Below, piece after piece: positions 1-8,899 of a DNA stretch of 31,899 bases. The notes under the pieces are model-generated. The model was not told the DNA's origin. It saw only the letters and a program-made list of their open reading frames with translations, and did no database searches. Source of the DNA: Prorocentrum cordatum (lineage: Eukaryota; Sar; Dinophyceae; Prorocentrales; Prorocentraceae); the NCBI GenBank assembly GCA_963575745.1, contig CAUYUJ010009830.1:1-31899 (forward strand). The letters are read 5' to 3'. Made by a program: the position numbers and the translations under genes. Numbering within the stretch: position 1 is the first letter of the stretch; the number at the start of each line of letters is the position of its first letter.

Positions 1-704
1 CCACCCTCGACGGCGCCCTTGTTGCACTTGTGAATGAACGCGTCCCTCAGCAGGGCGGCGGTGTCCAGCCATCCCTCGGGGAAGTCGCCGTCGCCCGCGG
101 CGTCCACTGGGACGATGGACGACGGAGAGCCAGGTTTGGAGACCATGTTGTCCAGCCACGTTGTCTTCTCCTTGTCCTGCCGCTTCGCGCACGCCTCCAG
201 GAACTTCGTCAAGCTCGAGTCGCCCTTCATGGCGGCGTTGATGATGTCAAGCCAATGGTCGACCCACTTCACCTGGTCTGTCTTTCTGGGGATGCTGCCG
301 ATGTCCACTGCATGTACTCTCTGGCTGTCGGCCTTGAGGGTCTTGATCGCCGCGTCGTAGTCGTGGTCGGTGATCTTGTTCACGCCCGTGGAAAAGGATT
401 CAAGGGTCGCCATGGTGAGCACGGACCTGTTCGTCATGAAGCGGTCCAGCTGCTTCGAGCTCTGGAACACGGCCGCGCACTCCTTCGGCACGGCATCCGG
501 GCCGACGTCGACGACGAGGTCAAACAGCAGGGGGCAGACCTCGTCACGAAGGCCGCCCGTCATGTCATCGAAGGGCTCCCCCTGGAAACTCTTCACCACG
601 ATGCTCAGGAGGTGCTTCAGGGTGATGTCGCTATCGGCGCTCTCCAGTTCCACCATGCCCTTGATTTTGTTGAACGTCGGCTGCCTCGCGACGCGCCCCA
701 TGAC
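1..704 (-). CDS. Last visible exon of an uncharacterised multi-exon gene, cut by the window edge
   Basis: The minus strand is open from 704 to position 1 with no stop (about 234 codons), so the C-terminus lies outside the window. The exon follows an AG acceptor (CTCCCAG|GTCATGGGG), and the frame continues in phase 0 from the exon ending at 1345, giving ...YLETNQ|VMGRVARQPTFNK. The protein is mostly soluble and helical-looking, with segments such as HLLSIVVKSFQGEPFDD and VKWVDHWLDIINAAMKG. I see no catalytic motif and do not recognise the family. The plus strand is also open here, but its translation is Arg/His/Val-rich and looks like a shadow. Sure of coding strand, unsure of function. Confidence 0.7.
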
Positions 705-1344
705 CTGGGAGCGCGGATGCGTTAAAAACAAAATCCCTCCCCCTCCCTCCTCCACTCCGCCACCCCTCCTCCCCCCCTCCCTCCGCCACCCCTCCTCCTT
801 CCCCCTCCCTCCTCCCTCCTCCACTCCACCACCCCTCTCAGGGGAAAGAGGGGGGGGATGCGGGGACCTAAGTAGTCTAAGTAGGAGGGGGTGGACGGTT
901 ATGTGTTTCACACACTCGGCTTGCCTAAGTGGTTCTTGCGTCTCGGGCGGCCCCTAGGGTTGCTCTTCGGCCCCCGTGTCTGGGCCCCCTGCATGGTATC
1001 ACTGGTTCCCTGGTATTGGGTGGACCCCCATGCCCAGCAGTGCCGCTCGCTGCCAGGCATTGCCAAGCGAGGGAAGGCGAGGCCAACCACGCCAAACAAT
1101 ACAAAGCGATGCCAAGCAACGCAGAGCAAGCAACAATAGGCAAGGCCAATCACCAAACAATAACAAAGCAATGGCAAGCAACGCGAAGCAACGCAACGCA
1201 ACACCAAGTAATGCCAAAAGAAACCTATCATCGCTTCGGACTCTCACGAATTGCTTTGAATTGCTCCGGAAGGAAGAAGGCCCCTAATTCGGGTCGCGCC
1301 GAATTCTGCGTTTTGGAGACCGCTCCTGGGCCCCACTGGGCCAC
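705..1344 (-). other. Intron of the uncharacterised gene
   Basis: A 640-nt intron with donor CAG|GTGGCC at 1345/1344 and acceptor CCCAG|GTC at 705/704; it joins two long open exons in phase 0. On the coding strand it holds a degenerate repeat of TTGCTTGGCATCGC-type units (1075-1225), a (TACTTAG)-type motif (868-886) and a G/A-rich low-complexity block (728-860). The same TAAGTAGG motif recurs in an intron of the next multi-exon gene at 13361-13428. Confidence 0.65.
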
Positions 1345-2775
1345 CTGATTAGTCTCCAAGTACTTCACCATGTCCGCTGCCAAACCCTCCTGGCGCCCAA
1401 TCAGCTTCTCGAACAGATCGCCAGCTGCGGGAACGCCTGTCTCCATGCACTTCAAGCTCGCAATGATCTCTGCAGTGAGCCCTGCACCTGATGCTTCCAC
1501 TGAGTCCCACGAGATGTCGTGGTCGGCGATCAACTTCGCCTTGATGTAATCTCGCATCATCGTCCACTTCCTGATCTCCCTCGGCTTCTTCACCTTGCCC
1601 TTCTCGTCCTTCGAGTCGTTCGGGACGATGAACTTGCTTTTCAGGCCGAAGATGAGGCCCCGCCTGCGCGCCAACTTCATGGACTCGGGCCTGACCTTGG
1701 ACGGAGTGAGCCCTCTGACAGCAGCCTTCGCAGCAGCGATCAGATCGTGGACAAAGAGCTTCTCGTCCGTCGCTGCATCGACTGCGTCGAAGCCGTCAGC
1801 CCCCACGACGTGGTCGCCGTCTAAGCCCACCAGCGCCTGCGCAACCGTCCTGTCCTTCATGGTGGGGGACAATGATACGACAAGCTCCTCCTTCGGTGGA
1901 CCAGCTGATGGCGCCAACTTAGCCTTGGACTTGCTCGTGGTGCCGTTGCCGTTGCCCTTCTTGCCCTTGCCCTTGCCCCTTCCCTTGTTGCCCTTGTTCT
2001 TGGCCGCGCCCTGCGTGCCCTGCACCTCCTCCGCGGGCCCCTGCACCCGAAGTTCTGCAGCGCTGCCGTCGCCGCCCATGGTGCCGTCGAGCCCAGCGGC
2101 GGTCTCCTCATCGCCCGCAGCACCATCCGCAGTGATCTCCGAGTCAGGAACTGACGTGGCTGACGGATGTCCCTGGAGCTTCCGCGCCTTGCGCATGCGA
2201 ACTTCCAAGGGTTGCAGCCTCCTCCTGGCAGCCGACGGCGGGGAACCAGGCGCAGCAACAGCAGCGACAGTCGCCGCTGGCGGAGGAGCAGCCTCTGGCG
2301 CGGCAGTCTGCGAGGCCGGCGCTGCCTGCGGCTTGGCTTTCCCCTTGGCCTTTGGCGCTGCCTTGAGCTTGGCCTTGGCCTCCTGATCTGGGGAGTAGGT
2401 CTTCGCCCCCCCCATCTGGCTCGCCAGCACCTGCAGCAAGTCGGGCGCCGCCGCGGGATCGTGTAGAAGCATCTCGCGGGGTACCTCGCAGGCGTCGTCG
2501 TTGACCATGGGCATGACCATCCCCAAGAGCTCTAAGAGCAAGACCTCGAATATGTCCTTGTCCACGGTCCCAGCGAAGTGCTTGACCATGAACGCTGCTA
2601 CCTTGTGGTTCACCGCAATGACCGTCTGAGCGTCGAAACGTGGATCTAAGTAGTCTGCGTCAGAGTTCATCATGTCCTCGTAGGGCTTGTATGCGTTGAT
2701 TTTTTCCATGGTGTGCCTGAAGGATGACAGCCGTGTCCACTCGGGCCACGTCTCGCAGACGCCCGGGTAGTTGTC
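1345..2775 (-). CDS. Large internal exon of the uncharacterised gene
   Basis: An open exon of about 477 codons, from acceptor CGGCCAG|GACAACTAC to donor AATCAG|GTGG. The N-terminal ~120 residues look globular (NYPGVCETWPEWTRLSSF, then FDAQTVIAVNHKVAAFMVKH). The middle is a disordered Ala/Pro/Lys linker with a Lys/Gly-rich basic block (KNKGNKGRGKGKGKKGNGNG), which could bind nucleic acid or act as a nuclear or nucleolar signal; that is inference. The C-terminal ~150 residues are again globular, with a basic patch (SMKLARRRGLIFGLKSKF). No enzyme motif is seen. The sequence upstream of 2775 (poly-Pro/Ser translation) is intron. Confidence 0.7.
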
Positions 2776-3031
2776 CTGGCCGTGGGGTTTGGCGGGCGGC
2801 CCCCCAGCCCCTCCCCCTGGCCCCTCGCCCGCCCGCCTGGCAGAGAAGGATGAGGGATCGAGAGGAAAAGGAGGAGACTGGAGGAATAACGAGGGGGACC
2901 TCTGGGGCCCATAGGGGCCCATGGGGGAATGGGGGAATGGGGGAGGAGGATAGGAGGATAGGAGGACGTGGGGGCCAGGGCATGACGATGGGCCCATCTT
3001 TGGAGCGCCAGTCCTTGATCCATTTCAAATA

Positions 3032-3582
3032 TTATTTCTGATATGTGTGCTCGCCAGATGTCGGGAATGACCTCGCCGTCCTCTTGAGGACGACTTTGAG
3101 GTGGTCGGCCCAACCCGCCTCGATGCGAGGCACTGTGTCGTAAAACTCGAAGTGGTTTTTGTTGGCGGATCCGAGGTCTTCGTTATGTACGTCCTTCAGG
3201 AAAAGACATACATCGCTTGGGGTCAAGGCATAAAAAACCGTCGCCTTGGGGATGCCGCGGGCCAGGACCGCCATCACGTGCTTGTTGGTGGGGTTGCGCT
3301 TCCTGGCCTCTACGATTGACTCGGTCAGCGTAGCCCATGAGAGCAGCTTATAGGTGTCGCCATCCTTCTCAGGTTCCAGGGCCCAGGGGTCCCCGCGAAT
3401 CCCGACCCACACCCCCTTGGTGAGGATGTTTTCCACGTGCCGCTCTTTCACCCGATCGTGCTTCCGCTGGTTATACTGGGGATGGCGGACGACCATCTGT
3501 TTCCCCGACTGGTCGAAGATGTGGAGGGTCTGGTTGTCGTGGTGAACGTATGTGTGCATGACCCAGTCGAGCAGCTGAGCGC
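3032..3582 (-). CDS. Upstream exon of the uncharacterised gene
   Basis: The minus frame is open from acceptor ACCGTCAG|GCGCTCAG and reads QLLDWVMHTYVHHDNQTLHI, with later segments such as ATVFYALTPSDVCLFLKDVH and IEAGWADHLKVVLKRTARSF. It reads as ordinary globular protein and matches the style of its neighbours. The 3' end is unclear: the frame stops at 3032, while a different frame just downstream also looks coding (KWIKDWRSKDGPIVMPWP, about 2970-3025). The exon may therefore end earlier, or there may be a small indel. No recognised domain. Confidence 0.55.
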
Positions 3583-3789
3583 CTGACGGTGGGTTCAGGG
3601 CAAGAGACGGACAGGAATCAGCGGGGAGGGGTCGAACGGGCTTTAGCTGCTAAAGCTGGGTGGGTGGAGGCATGAGGCGGGAGGTGCCTGGGAGAGGAAA
3701 ATAGGCGGGGATGGGATGGTGATGGGGAGGGGGGCAGTGATCAGGGGAAGGACGTCGAGCCCTTGTGCCCGCCCTTGCGCCTTCCAACC

Positions 3790-3901
3790 CTGGGCAGCGA
3801 GCGTGGATCGAGGGGGCAGTGTTGTCGAAGCGATCGTAGGGGGACTTGAACGCCTTCACGTCCACGGGGGGGCCATCCGATTTTGAAGCGCAGCCAGCCA
3901 T
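3790..3901 (-). CDS. Probable first coding exon of the uncharacterised gene
   Basis: A minus-strand ATG at 3901 opens a frame reading MAGCASKSDGPPVDVKAFKS and then SPYDRFDNTAPSIHARCPG. Its composition resembles the exon at 3582, and it lies directly upstream in the same orientation. The donor is placed near CTGCCCAGG (about 3790), after which the translation becomes Arg/Pro-rich and low-complexity. Neither the splice junction nor the start is proven. Confidence 0.35.
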
Positions 3902-3984
3902 CACGTTGCGACGCAGACGACTGGCCAGGAGCTGAGGCTGAGGCCAGCGAGCAATTGCCTGAGCCGGCCAAGCTGTGGATCAAA

Positions 3985-4225
3985 CGCCTAGCAAACGGAT
4001 CGCCGTGCTGGGCCCCATCCCCGTAGAAACCAGCTTGGCAGATGCGTGGGTGTCCCAACAAATTCGCATCAGCTGAGAGTTCGAATGGCCCGAGCACCAG
4101 CAGGTTGCTGGTGCTCGCTCGGGAAAACTCCGAACCTCAGCTGAAGCGGATTTGCTGGAAAACCGAAGCATCTGCAGCGACTGTGTTCTCCACGCATGCT
4201 ATGCCCAGTGGGGCTCGCGTTCTAA
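3985..4225. repeat. Imperfect long inverted repeat with a perfect central hairpin
   Basis: The left arm (about 3985-4102) and right arm (about 4106-4225) are roughly 70 percent complementary. For example, CTCAGCTGATGCGAATTTG read on the minus strand at about 4075-4057 matches CTCAGCTGAAGCGGATTTG at 4136-4154. The centre is perfect: GAGCACCAGCA (4092-4102), loop GGT, TGCTGGTGCTC (4106-4116). It lies between the methyltransferase gene and the next minus-strand gene and could be an old foldback element. Confidence 0.7.
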
Positions 4226-4229
4226 GAGT

Positions 4230-4560
4230 CTAGGGGTCTAGGGCCGACCGCTTCGCGCCCTCCTCTCGCCCTGACTGCGACAGGATTTGCGGCCGCGGCT
4301 GCTGCGCCACTGCAAGGCCCACGAGGCGCTGGCAGCGCGGGTCGATGCCCCAGCAGGGCCCCAGCAGGGGAGCAAGCGAGTGCGGTGCGAGAGGATAGAG
4401 GGGAGGAATATTCGAGGAGAGAGTTGGGTGGAGCGCGGGCGAGCGAGGAGCGAGAGCAGGAGAAGGCAAGGGACGGCGAGGGATGGGGGGAATAGGAAGA
4501 GGATGCAGAGGAGGGGGAGGGAGGGGGGAATATCATATGTGATGCTGCGATGCCAGACAC
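4230..4560. other. Non-coding G/A-rich stretch
   Basis: Purine-rich, low-complexity sequence between the inverted repeat and the 3' end of the methyltransferase gene. Short open frames occur on both strands but have no coherent composition. I see no gene here. Confidence 0.5.
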
Positions 4561-4702
4561 CGAGTCTCAGCTCTAGTTTAGGGCACACGTCCAAAGGAAA
4601 AGATCACTCCTGACAAGCTCAGAGTGAATGTGCTGAAACAAATGCTTGGCTGATTAGCACTAACGCTGGCAGTGCGAAGGCCACGTGCAACAACCATGAC
4701 AA

Positions 4703-4731
4703 GATCTCGCGCATCTTACACGCGCGAGATC
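4703..4731. repeat. Perfect 10-bp stem-loop
   Basis: Arms GATCTCGCGC (4703-4712) and GCGCGAGATC (4722-4731) with loop ATCTTACAC. It sits 27 nt downstream of the methyltransferase stop codon on that gene's strand, so it would lie in its 3' UTR. No U-tract follows, and a bacterial-type terminator is not implied. Confidence 0.7.
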
Positions 4732-4757
4732 CCACGGTGCGGATCCGCTCTGCGGCC

Positions 4758-6323
4758 TCACGACAGGCGGCGCCTCAATCGCCGACCAACCGATGCCATC
4801 GAAGTCTGGCCCTCATCATCCCCGCCTGGGTCGCCGCCGCCTGGGCGCGCCTGGCGGGCGTTCAGTTCCGTCCACAAGATAGCCCAAAGAATCGATAGCC
4901 CAATGACGTGGACGTGCATTGCATTCCCAGATTGAGCGATGACGGCGCTCCGGCTGCGATGGCGCCCCTTGTCGAAGCAAGACACCTCGTTGTATGGCTT
5001 CGCGCCCAAGATCGCCGTGCCAACTGGGAACCCCTGGAACCACAACATTTCCAGCGGTGTAACAGCACGTCCATGGGGAACGCTGTAGATGATGGTGGAG
5101 TTCGAGATGATCGTGCACATGTGCTGCTCAGTACTATACATAGCGTGCGATGTCGCACTCTGCTGCAACATGTATGACAGCCCCCCGCGGCCACCAGGAT
5201 ACTTGGCGAGGTAGGCCCGCAAGTTCTTGAGCTCCCACGCAGAGAGAGCCTCGGCATATACTGACGAACGTCGCAAAGCATCGCAATCCTTGCGCAGTTG
5301 GGGGTCCTCGTCGAAATCCTCATCGCCGATGGCGCTGAGGTCGCCCTCGTGGCCATGCAGGCTGCTGGGGCGCGACCTTGCCCACCTCAAGTCTGCGTCG
5401 ACCATGCTGGCTGGCGCGACCATCAACTCGCGCCACGTGGTGCAACAGGTCCTGAAACAGGCGACGTAGAAGTCAGGCCACATGCAGAGGCAAGGAGCTG
5501 GGCCGTTGGCAGCGATGAGATATGATCTATGCACGAGAACAATGATCTTTCTCACGCGCCGCACTGGCCATCCGAGATCCACGGGGTTCGAGCGAACCTC
5601 GAACAGCACGTACCACTTGCCAAGAAAGAATTCCACGATCTCAGAGGGGTAGTTCACCACCTGCTCTAGCACGACTACTGGCTCCTGGATGGCTGACCTC
5701 TGAGCGTACCATGCACAAGACGCCAGATACGTCTTGCCGCCCTCGCCGGCGCGGGAACCTTGCGGCGACCAATCCCAGCAAGGCAGCCCCGCCAAGTGCA
5801 TGGTTGCGGGGGTCCGCGGGATAGGGCAGCAGCAGGACTCTGAGCCATCGCCGCGGTGCATGACGCACTCGCTCTCCCAGGTGATAGAGTTCCCAGTGTC
5901 GATGATCTGCTTCATGTCCTCGCGACTCAGGCGGGATCTGTCCGACTCCATTGCCTTGCCCAAGGTCCAGGCAACATTTGGATTCCATATTGAGTTGATG
6001 TCTGTGAAAAGGCAGGTCGGTGGGGCTTCCAGTAAACGTAGCTCGTTCTGGCACTCCTCATCATGCTCGAATCCAAATGTGTGTTCGATCGAATAAGCAT
6101 CGCCTCCTGGGAGCCACTTGTTCATGTAGCACAGGATTGATTCCGATGCGTGGTCTGGGCCAGACACTCCAGTAAAGCAAGTGCTAATGGTAAAGCAACG
6201 CTTGATCCCGCGAGCTATCATGTCCCGAACTTCATCTTCAGTCTCGCCAAGTGCCACTGCTGCCGAACCCACAGCGTGCTCCACCCATCTGAAGGCTTCA
6301 GCAAACGATGAAACGATTGGCAT
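4758..6323 (-). CDS. C5-cytosine DNA methyltransferase-like protein, intronless retrogene
   Basis: 521 aa. The conserved blocks of the C5-methyltransferase family occur in order: a motif I-like FTGVSGPDHA (50-59); EHTFGFEHDEE (80-90); FTDIN (106-110); the catalytic motif IV LAGLPCWDW with Cys182; a motif VI-like VVVLEQV (216-222); a motif VIII-like VDLGWPVRRVRKIIVLV (248-264); a target-recognition stretch of about 150 residues; motif IX VTPLEMLWFQGFP (421-433); and motif X GNAMHVHVIG (466-475). The enzyme would methylate cytosine in DNA. Two oddities: the usual Glu-Asn-Val is Glu-Gln-Val, and the usual Gln-Arg-Arg is Val-Arg-Arg. The ATG at 6323 is the first after the spliced-leader relic. 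The frame is open upstream to 6551, but that part translates the leader itself. There are no introns, unlike both flanking genes. Confidence 0.8.
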   Translation of the reverse strand: MPIVSSFAEAFRWVEHAVGSAAVALGETEDEVRDMIARGIKRCFTISTCFTGVSGPDHASESILCYMNKWLPGGDAYSIEHTFGFEHDEECQNELRLLEAPPTCLFTDINSIWNPNVAWTLGKAMESDRSRLSREDMKQIIDTGNSITWESECVMHRGDGSESCCCPIPRTPATMHLAGLPCWDWSPQGSRAGEGGKTYLASCAWYAQRSAIQEPVVVLEQVVNYPSEIVEFFLGKWYVLFEVRSNPVDLGWPVRRVRKIIVLVHRSYLIAANGPAPCLCMWPDFYVACFRTCCTTWRELMVAPASMVDADLRWARSRPSSLHGHEGDLSAIGDEDFDEDPQLRKDCDALRRSSVYAEALSAWELKNLRAYLAKYPGGRGGLSYMLQQSATSHAMYSTEQHMCTIISNSTIIYSVPHGRAVTPLEMLWFQGFPVGTAILGAKPYNEVSCFDKGRHRSRSAVIAQSGNAMHVHVIGLSILWAILWTELNARQARPGGGDPGGDDEGQTSMASVGRRLRRRLS

Positions 6324-6370
6324 TACGTCGCGCGCCTGAGGCCTGAGCAACACAGGTGAGCCTGACCTCG

Positions 6371-6390
6371 TTGAGCCAAAATGGCTACTG
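6371..6390 (-). other. Relic of the dinoflagellate spliced leader
   Basis: Read on the minus strand the sequence is CAGTAGCCATTTTGGCTCAA. Eighteen consecutive bases (GTAGCCATTTTGGCTCAA) match the 22-nt dinoflagellate spliced leader; only the 5' two to three bases and the final G are changed. It lies 47 nt upstream of the methyltransferase ATG in the same orientation, where a trans-spliced leader sits on a mature mRNA. Such genomic relics are known in dinoflagellates and mark reinserted processed cDNAs. Confidence 0.85.
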
Positions 6391-6393
6391 CGG

Positions 6394-6955
6394 CAAACTA
6401 ACATCGCAATACAGGATACGGTCATGGTATTTAAGAAGCCACAAGCCTGCTTCGAAACAGCCCCATGAGGGCCAGCTTTTGTTTGATCTAGCACCCACAG
6501 CATATGATACAACATATCCCAAACAGTTGTCAACTTAACGTGGTCTAGCACCTCTTATCATCATAACTAAAGACGGGCAGATGGCGACATCAGTGCTTGC
6601 GTCGGCTAGTTAGGATTGCTGCGTTACAAATGGATGTGCGTGTATGTTAATGGTGCTACTTAGCGGTTGCATGATCTAATAGTTCAGAAGATAGTATGCT
6701 GGACTTAGCGGAACCTTGTCTTAAAACAACAAACAATACATACACTAGTGCCAACCAACATCTGATCCAGCATCACCGATATTGCATGATATGCTGCTAG
6801 AATTGGTTGTCCAGGCGTTGAAAGCTGGTTCCCGCGACGCTTGCCCCCCATCCTCACCCCTCATCCGCAGAAAGAAGACGCATGACAACGATGCAACATC
6901 CGCCTCAGTATCCAGCGTGGCGCGATCCCTTCGAAGAAATGACAGTCACGATCTA
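6394..6955. other. Non-coding flank upstream of the retrogene
   Basis: Less GC-rich than its surroundings. The first ~150 bases continue the methyltransferase frame up to 6551, where an in-frame TAA stops it (reading upstream), and the rest has no convincing frame. This would be the pre-existing DNA into which the retrocopy integrated and may supply its promoter. I see no clear promoter element. Confidence 0.45.
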
Positions 6956-8240
6956 CATTGTGGAGAGATGATTTCGGAACCAACAACGCACCCACATCTC
7001 TCAGTGGAGAGGATAGCTTCACGAGAGTGATCTCCACACCGCACTCACATGCGGAGATGATGTATACACGGTCTTCGCACCCTCATTGCGTGGAGAGATT
7101 GTCTCCACGCCTCATCGCGTGGACATGAGATCTTCGCGCCCCCATGTGTGGAGACACTTCACCCACGCAGAAGGCGTGGAGAGGTGGTCTCCACAGGCAC
7201 ACGCGTGGAGACGGGGTATCCACGCCCATACGTGGAGACCGTGCATCCACGCGTGTATCCACCCACCATGTGGAGATCAGCTCTCCACACCTTGTATGTG
7301 GATGTAGGGTCTCCACACCCCCTCTGTGGAGATGGGGTCTCCACACCCCCCTCTGTGGAGATGGGGTCTCCACACCCCCTCTGTGGAGATGGGGTCTCCA
7401 CACCCCCTCTGTGGAGATGGGGTCTCCACACGTGACTCCATCACCTACATGTGGAGATCAGCTCTCCACACCCCCTCTGTGGAGATGGGGTCTCCACACC
7501 CCCTCTGTGGAGATGGGGTCTCCACACCCCCCTGGGAGATGGGGTCTCCACACCCCCCTCTGTGGAGATACTCCACACCCCCTCTGTGGAGATGGGGGTG
7601 GAGATGGGGTCTCCACACCCCCTCTGTGGAGATGGGGTCTCCACACCCCCTCTTGGAGATGGGGTCTCCACACCCCCTCTGTGGAGATGGGGTCTCCACA
7701 CGTGACATCGCCTACATGTGGAGATCGGCTCTCCACGCCTCATGCGTGGATACAAGGTCTCCACGGACCGTCCGTGGAGAGGAGGTCTCCACAGATGCTA
7801 CATACCCCCTGTGGTGACCAGCTCTCCACGCAGTATGTGTGGACGCAGATTCTCCACAGTCATATGTGGAGAGGAGGTCCCCACATAGGTTACACATCAC
7901 CTGTGGAGATCAGCTATCCACGCCTCATGTGGAGAGTGGATCTCCAAGCCGTTTCCTGAGGAGATGGGGCACCCGCACTAGTCAGCGTGGAGAGCAGGTC
8001 TCCACGCACACTCCATGGAGATGTGATCGCCACGCGTCAGACGTGGAGGTGCGCTCTCCACGCCCGCACCCCTCGCGTGGAGAGGAGGTTCCCGCGCCCT
8101 CGCAGCTGGGGAGGTGACCTCCACGCTCAGCCACGTGGAGAGAAGATAACAACATCATCACCCCTGGAGAGATTGCATGCACATCCCGCGTGCGGAGATA
8201 TTGCGTCCGCGCGGTCACCAGCACTGAGAGGACCATGGTC
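6956..8240. repeat. Array of palindromic GTGGAGA / TCTCCAC units
   Basis: The motifs GTGGAGA and TCTCCAC alternate for about 1.2 kb, with a typical period of 27-30 bp. Between 7310 and 7700 the copies are nearly identical (GTGGAGATGGGGTCTCCAC followed by ACCCCCTCT). Elsewhere they diverge, yet bases flanking the CCAC and GTGG arms change together (CCACGC...GCGTGG, CCACA...TGTGG, CCACGGAC...GTCCGTGG). The edges are degenerate. Frames inside the array are long only because the repeat lacks stops; they are not genes. Confidence 0.9.
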
Positions 8241-8249
8241 TAAAACACA

Positions 8250-8830
8250 TATGGGGGGACAACCGTTTCAAACGTGCCTGGGGTGCCATCGTTTGAAACG
8301 TGCCTGGGCGGACCATACTTTCAAACAAGCATGTGGCGACCACCGTTTCAAACATGCACGGGGGGACCATCGCCTAGAGCAAGCCTGGGAGGACACTCGT
8401 TTCAATTTGGCATGGGAGGACCATCATTTGAAACATGCTTGTGAGTATCACCGCCTAGAGCAAGCCTTGGAGGGCCATCGTTTGAAACAGGCCTGGGAGG
8501 AATATCGTCTAAAGCAAGTCTGGTGGTGGCATCGTTTCAAACAGGCCTGGGACGACAATCGTTTAAAACCATTTCTGCGAGGACCATCGTCTACAACAAG
8601 CTTGGGATACCAATCGCTGGAAGCACGCCTGGGATGACCATCGCCTAAAACAAGCCTGGGAGGGCAATCGAATCAATCGCGCCTGCGAGGGCCATCGTTT
8701 GAAACATGCCGGGGGGGACAATGGTCTAACCCAAGCCTGTGGTGACCATCGTTTGAAGCTGGCCCGTGGGAACCATCGCCTAAAACAAGCTTGGGTGTCA
8801 CCCCCTCCTTTGAAACAAGCCTGGGAGCCC
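8250..8830. repeat. 27-bp minisatellite
   Basis: About 21 diverged copies of a 27-bp unit resembling CCATCGTTTGAAACAAGCCT plus GGGAGGA. Because 27 is a multiple of three, both strands read as nine-residue repeats: a HRLKQAWED-like repeat on plus and a QACFKRWSP-like repeat on minus. There is no independent sign that either is translated. Confidence 0.85.
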
Positions 8831-8899
8831 CCCCCTCCTCCTTCCCTCCTCCTTCCCCCCCCTGCCACTCCTCGTCCTCCTCCCCCCCCTCCCCCGCGT

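Noticed and set aside
30-957. Plus-strand genes
   Set aside because: They lie opposite the minus-strand exon and intron of the multi-exon gene; their composition (Arg, His, Val or Pro/Ser) is that of an antisense shadow.
1519-2466. Plus-strand genes opposite the 1345-2775 exon
   Set aside because: Ala/Ser/Pro/Leu-rich antisense frames; the minus strand reads as normal protein with good splice sites.
4703-4731. Intrinsic transcription terminator
   Set aside because: No U-tract follows the stem, and the genome is eukaryotic.
6324-6551. N-terminal extension of the methyltransferase
   Set aside because: The open frame upstream of the ATG at 6323 translates the spliced-leader relic and flanking DNA and has no ATG-led domain, so the shorter start is preferred.
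7020-8160. CRISPR array
   Set aside because: The repeats are self-complementary with 5-10-nt gaps, and the gaps are themselves repeated and partly complementary. There are no unique spacers of 25-40 nt, no cas genes, and the context is eukaryotic.
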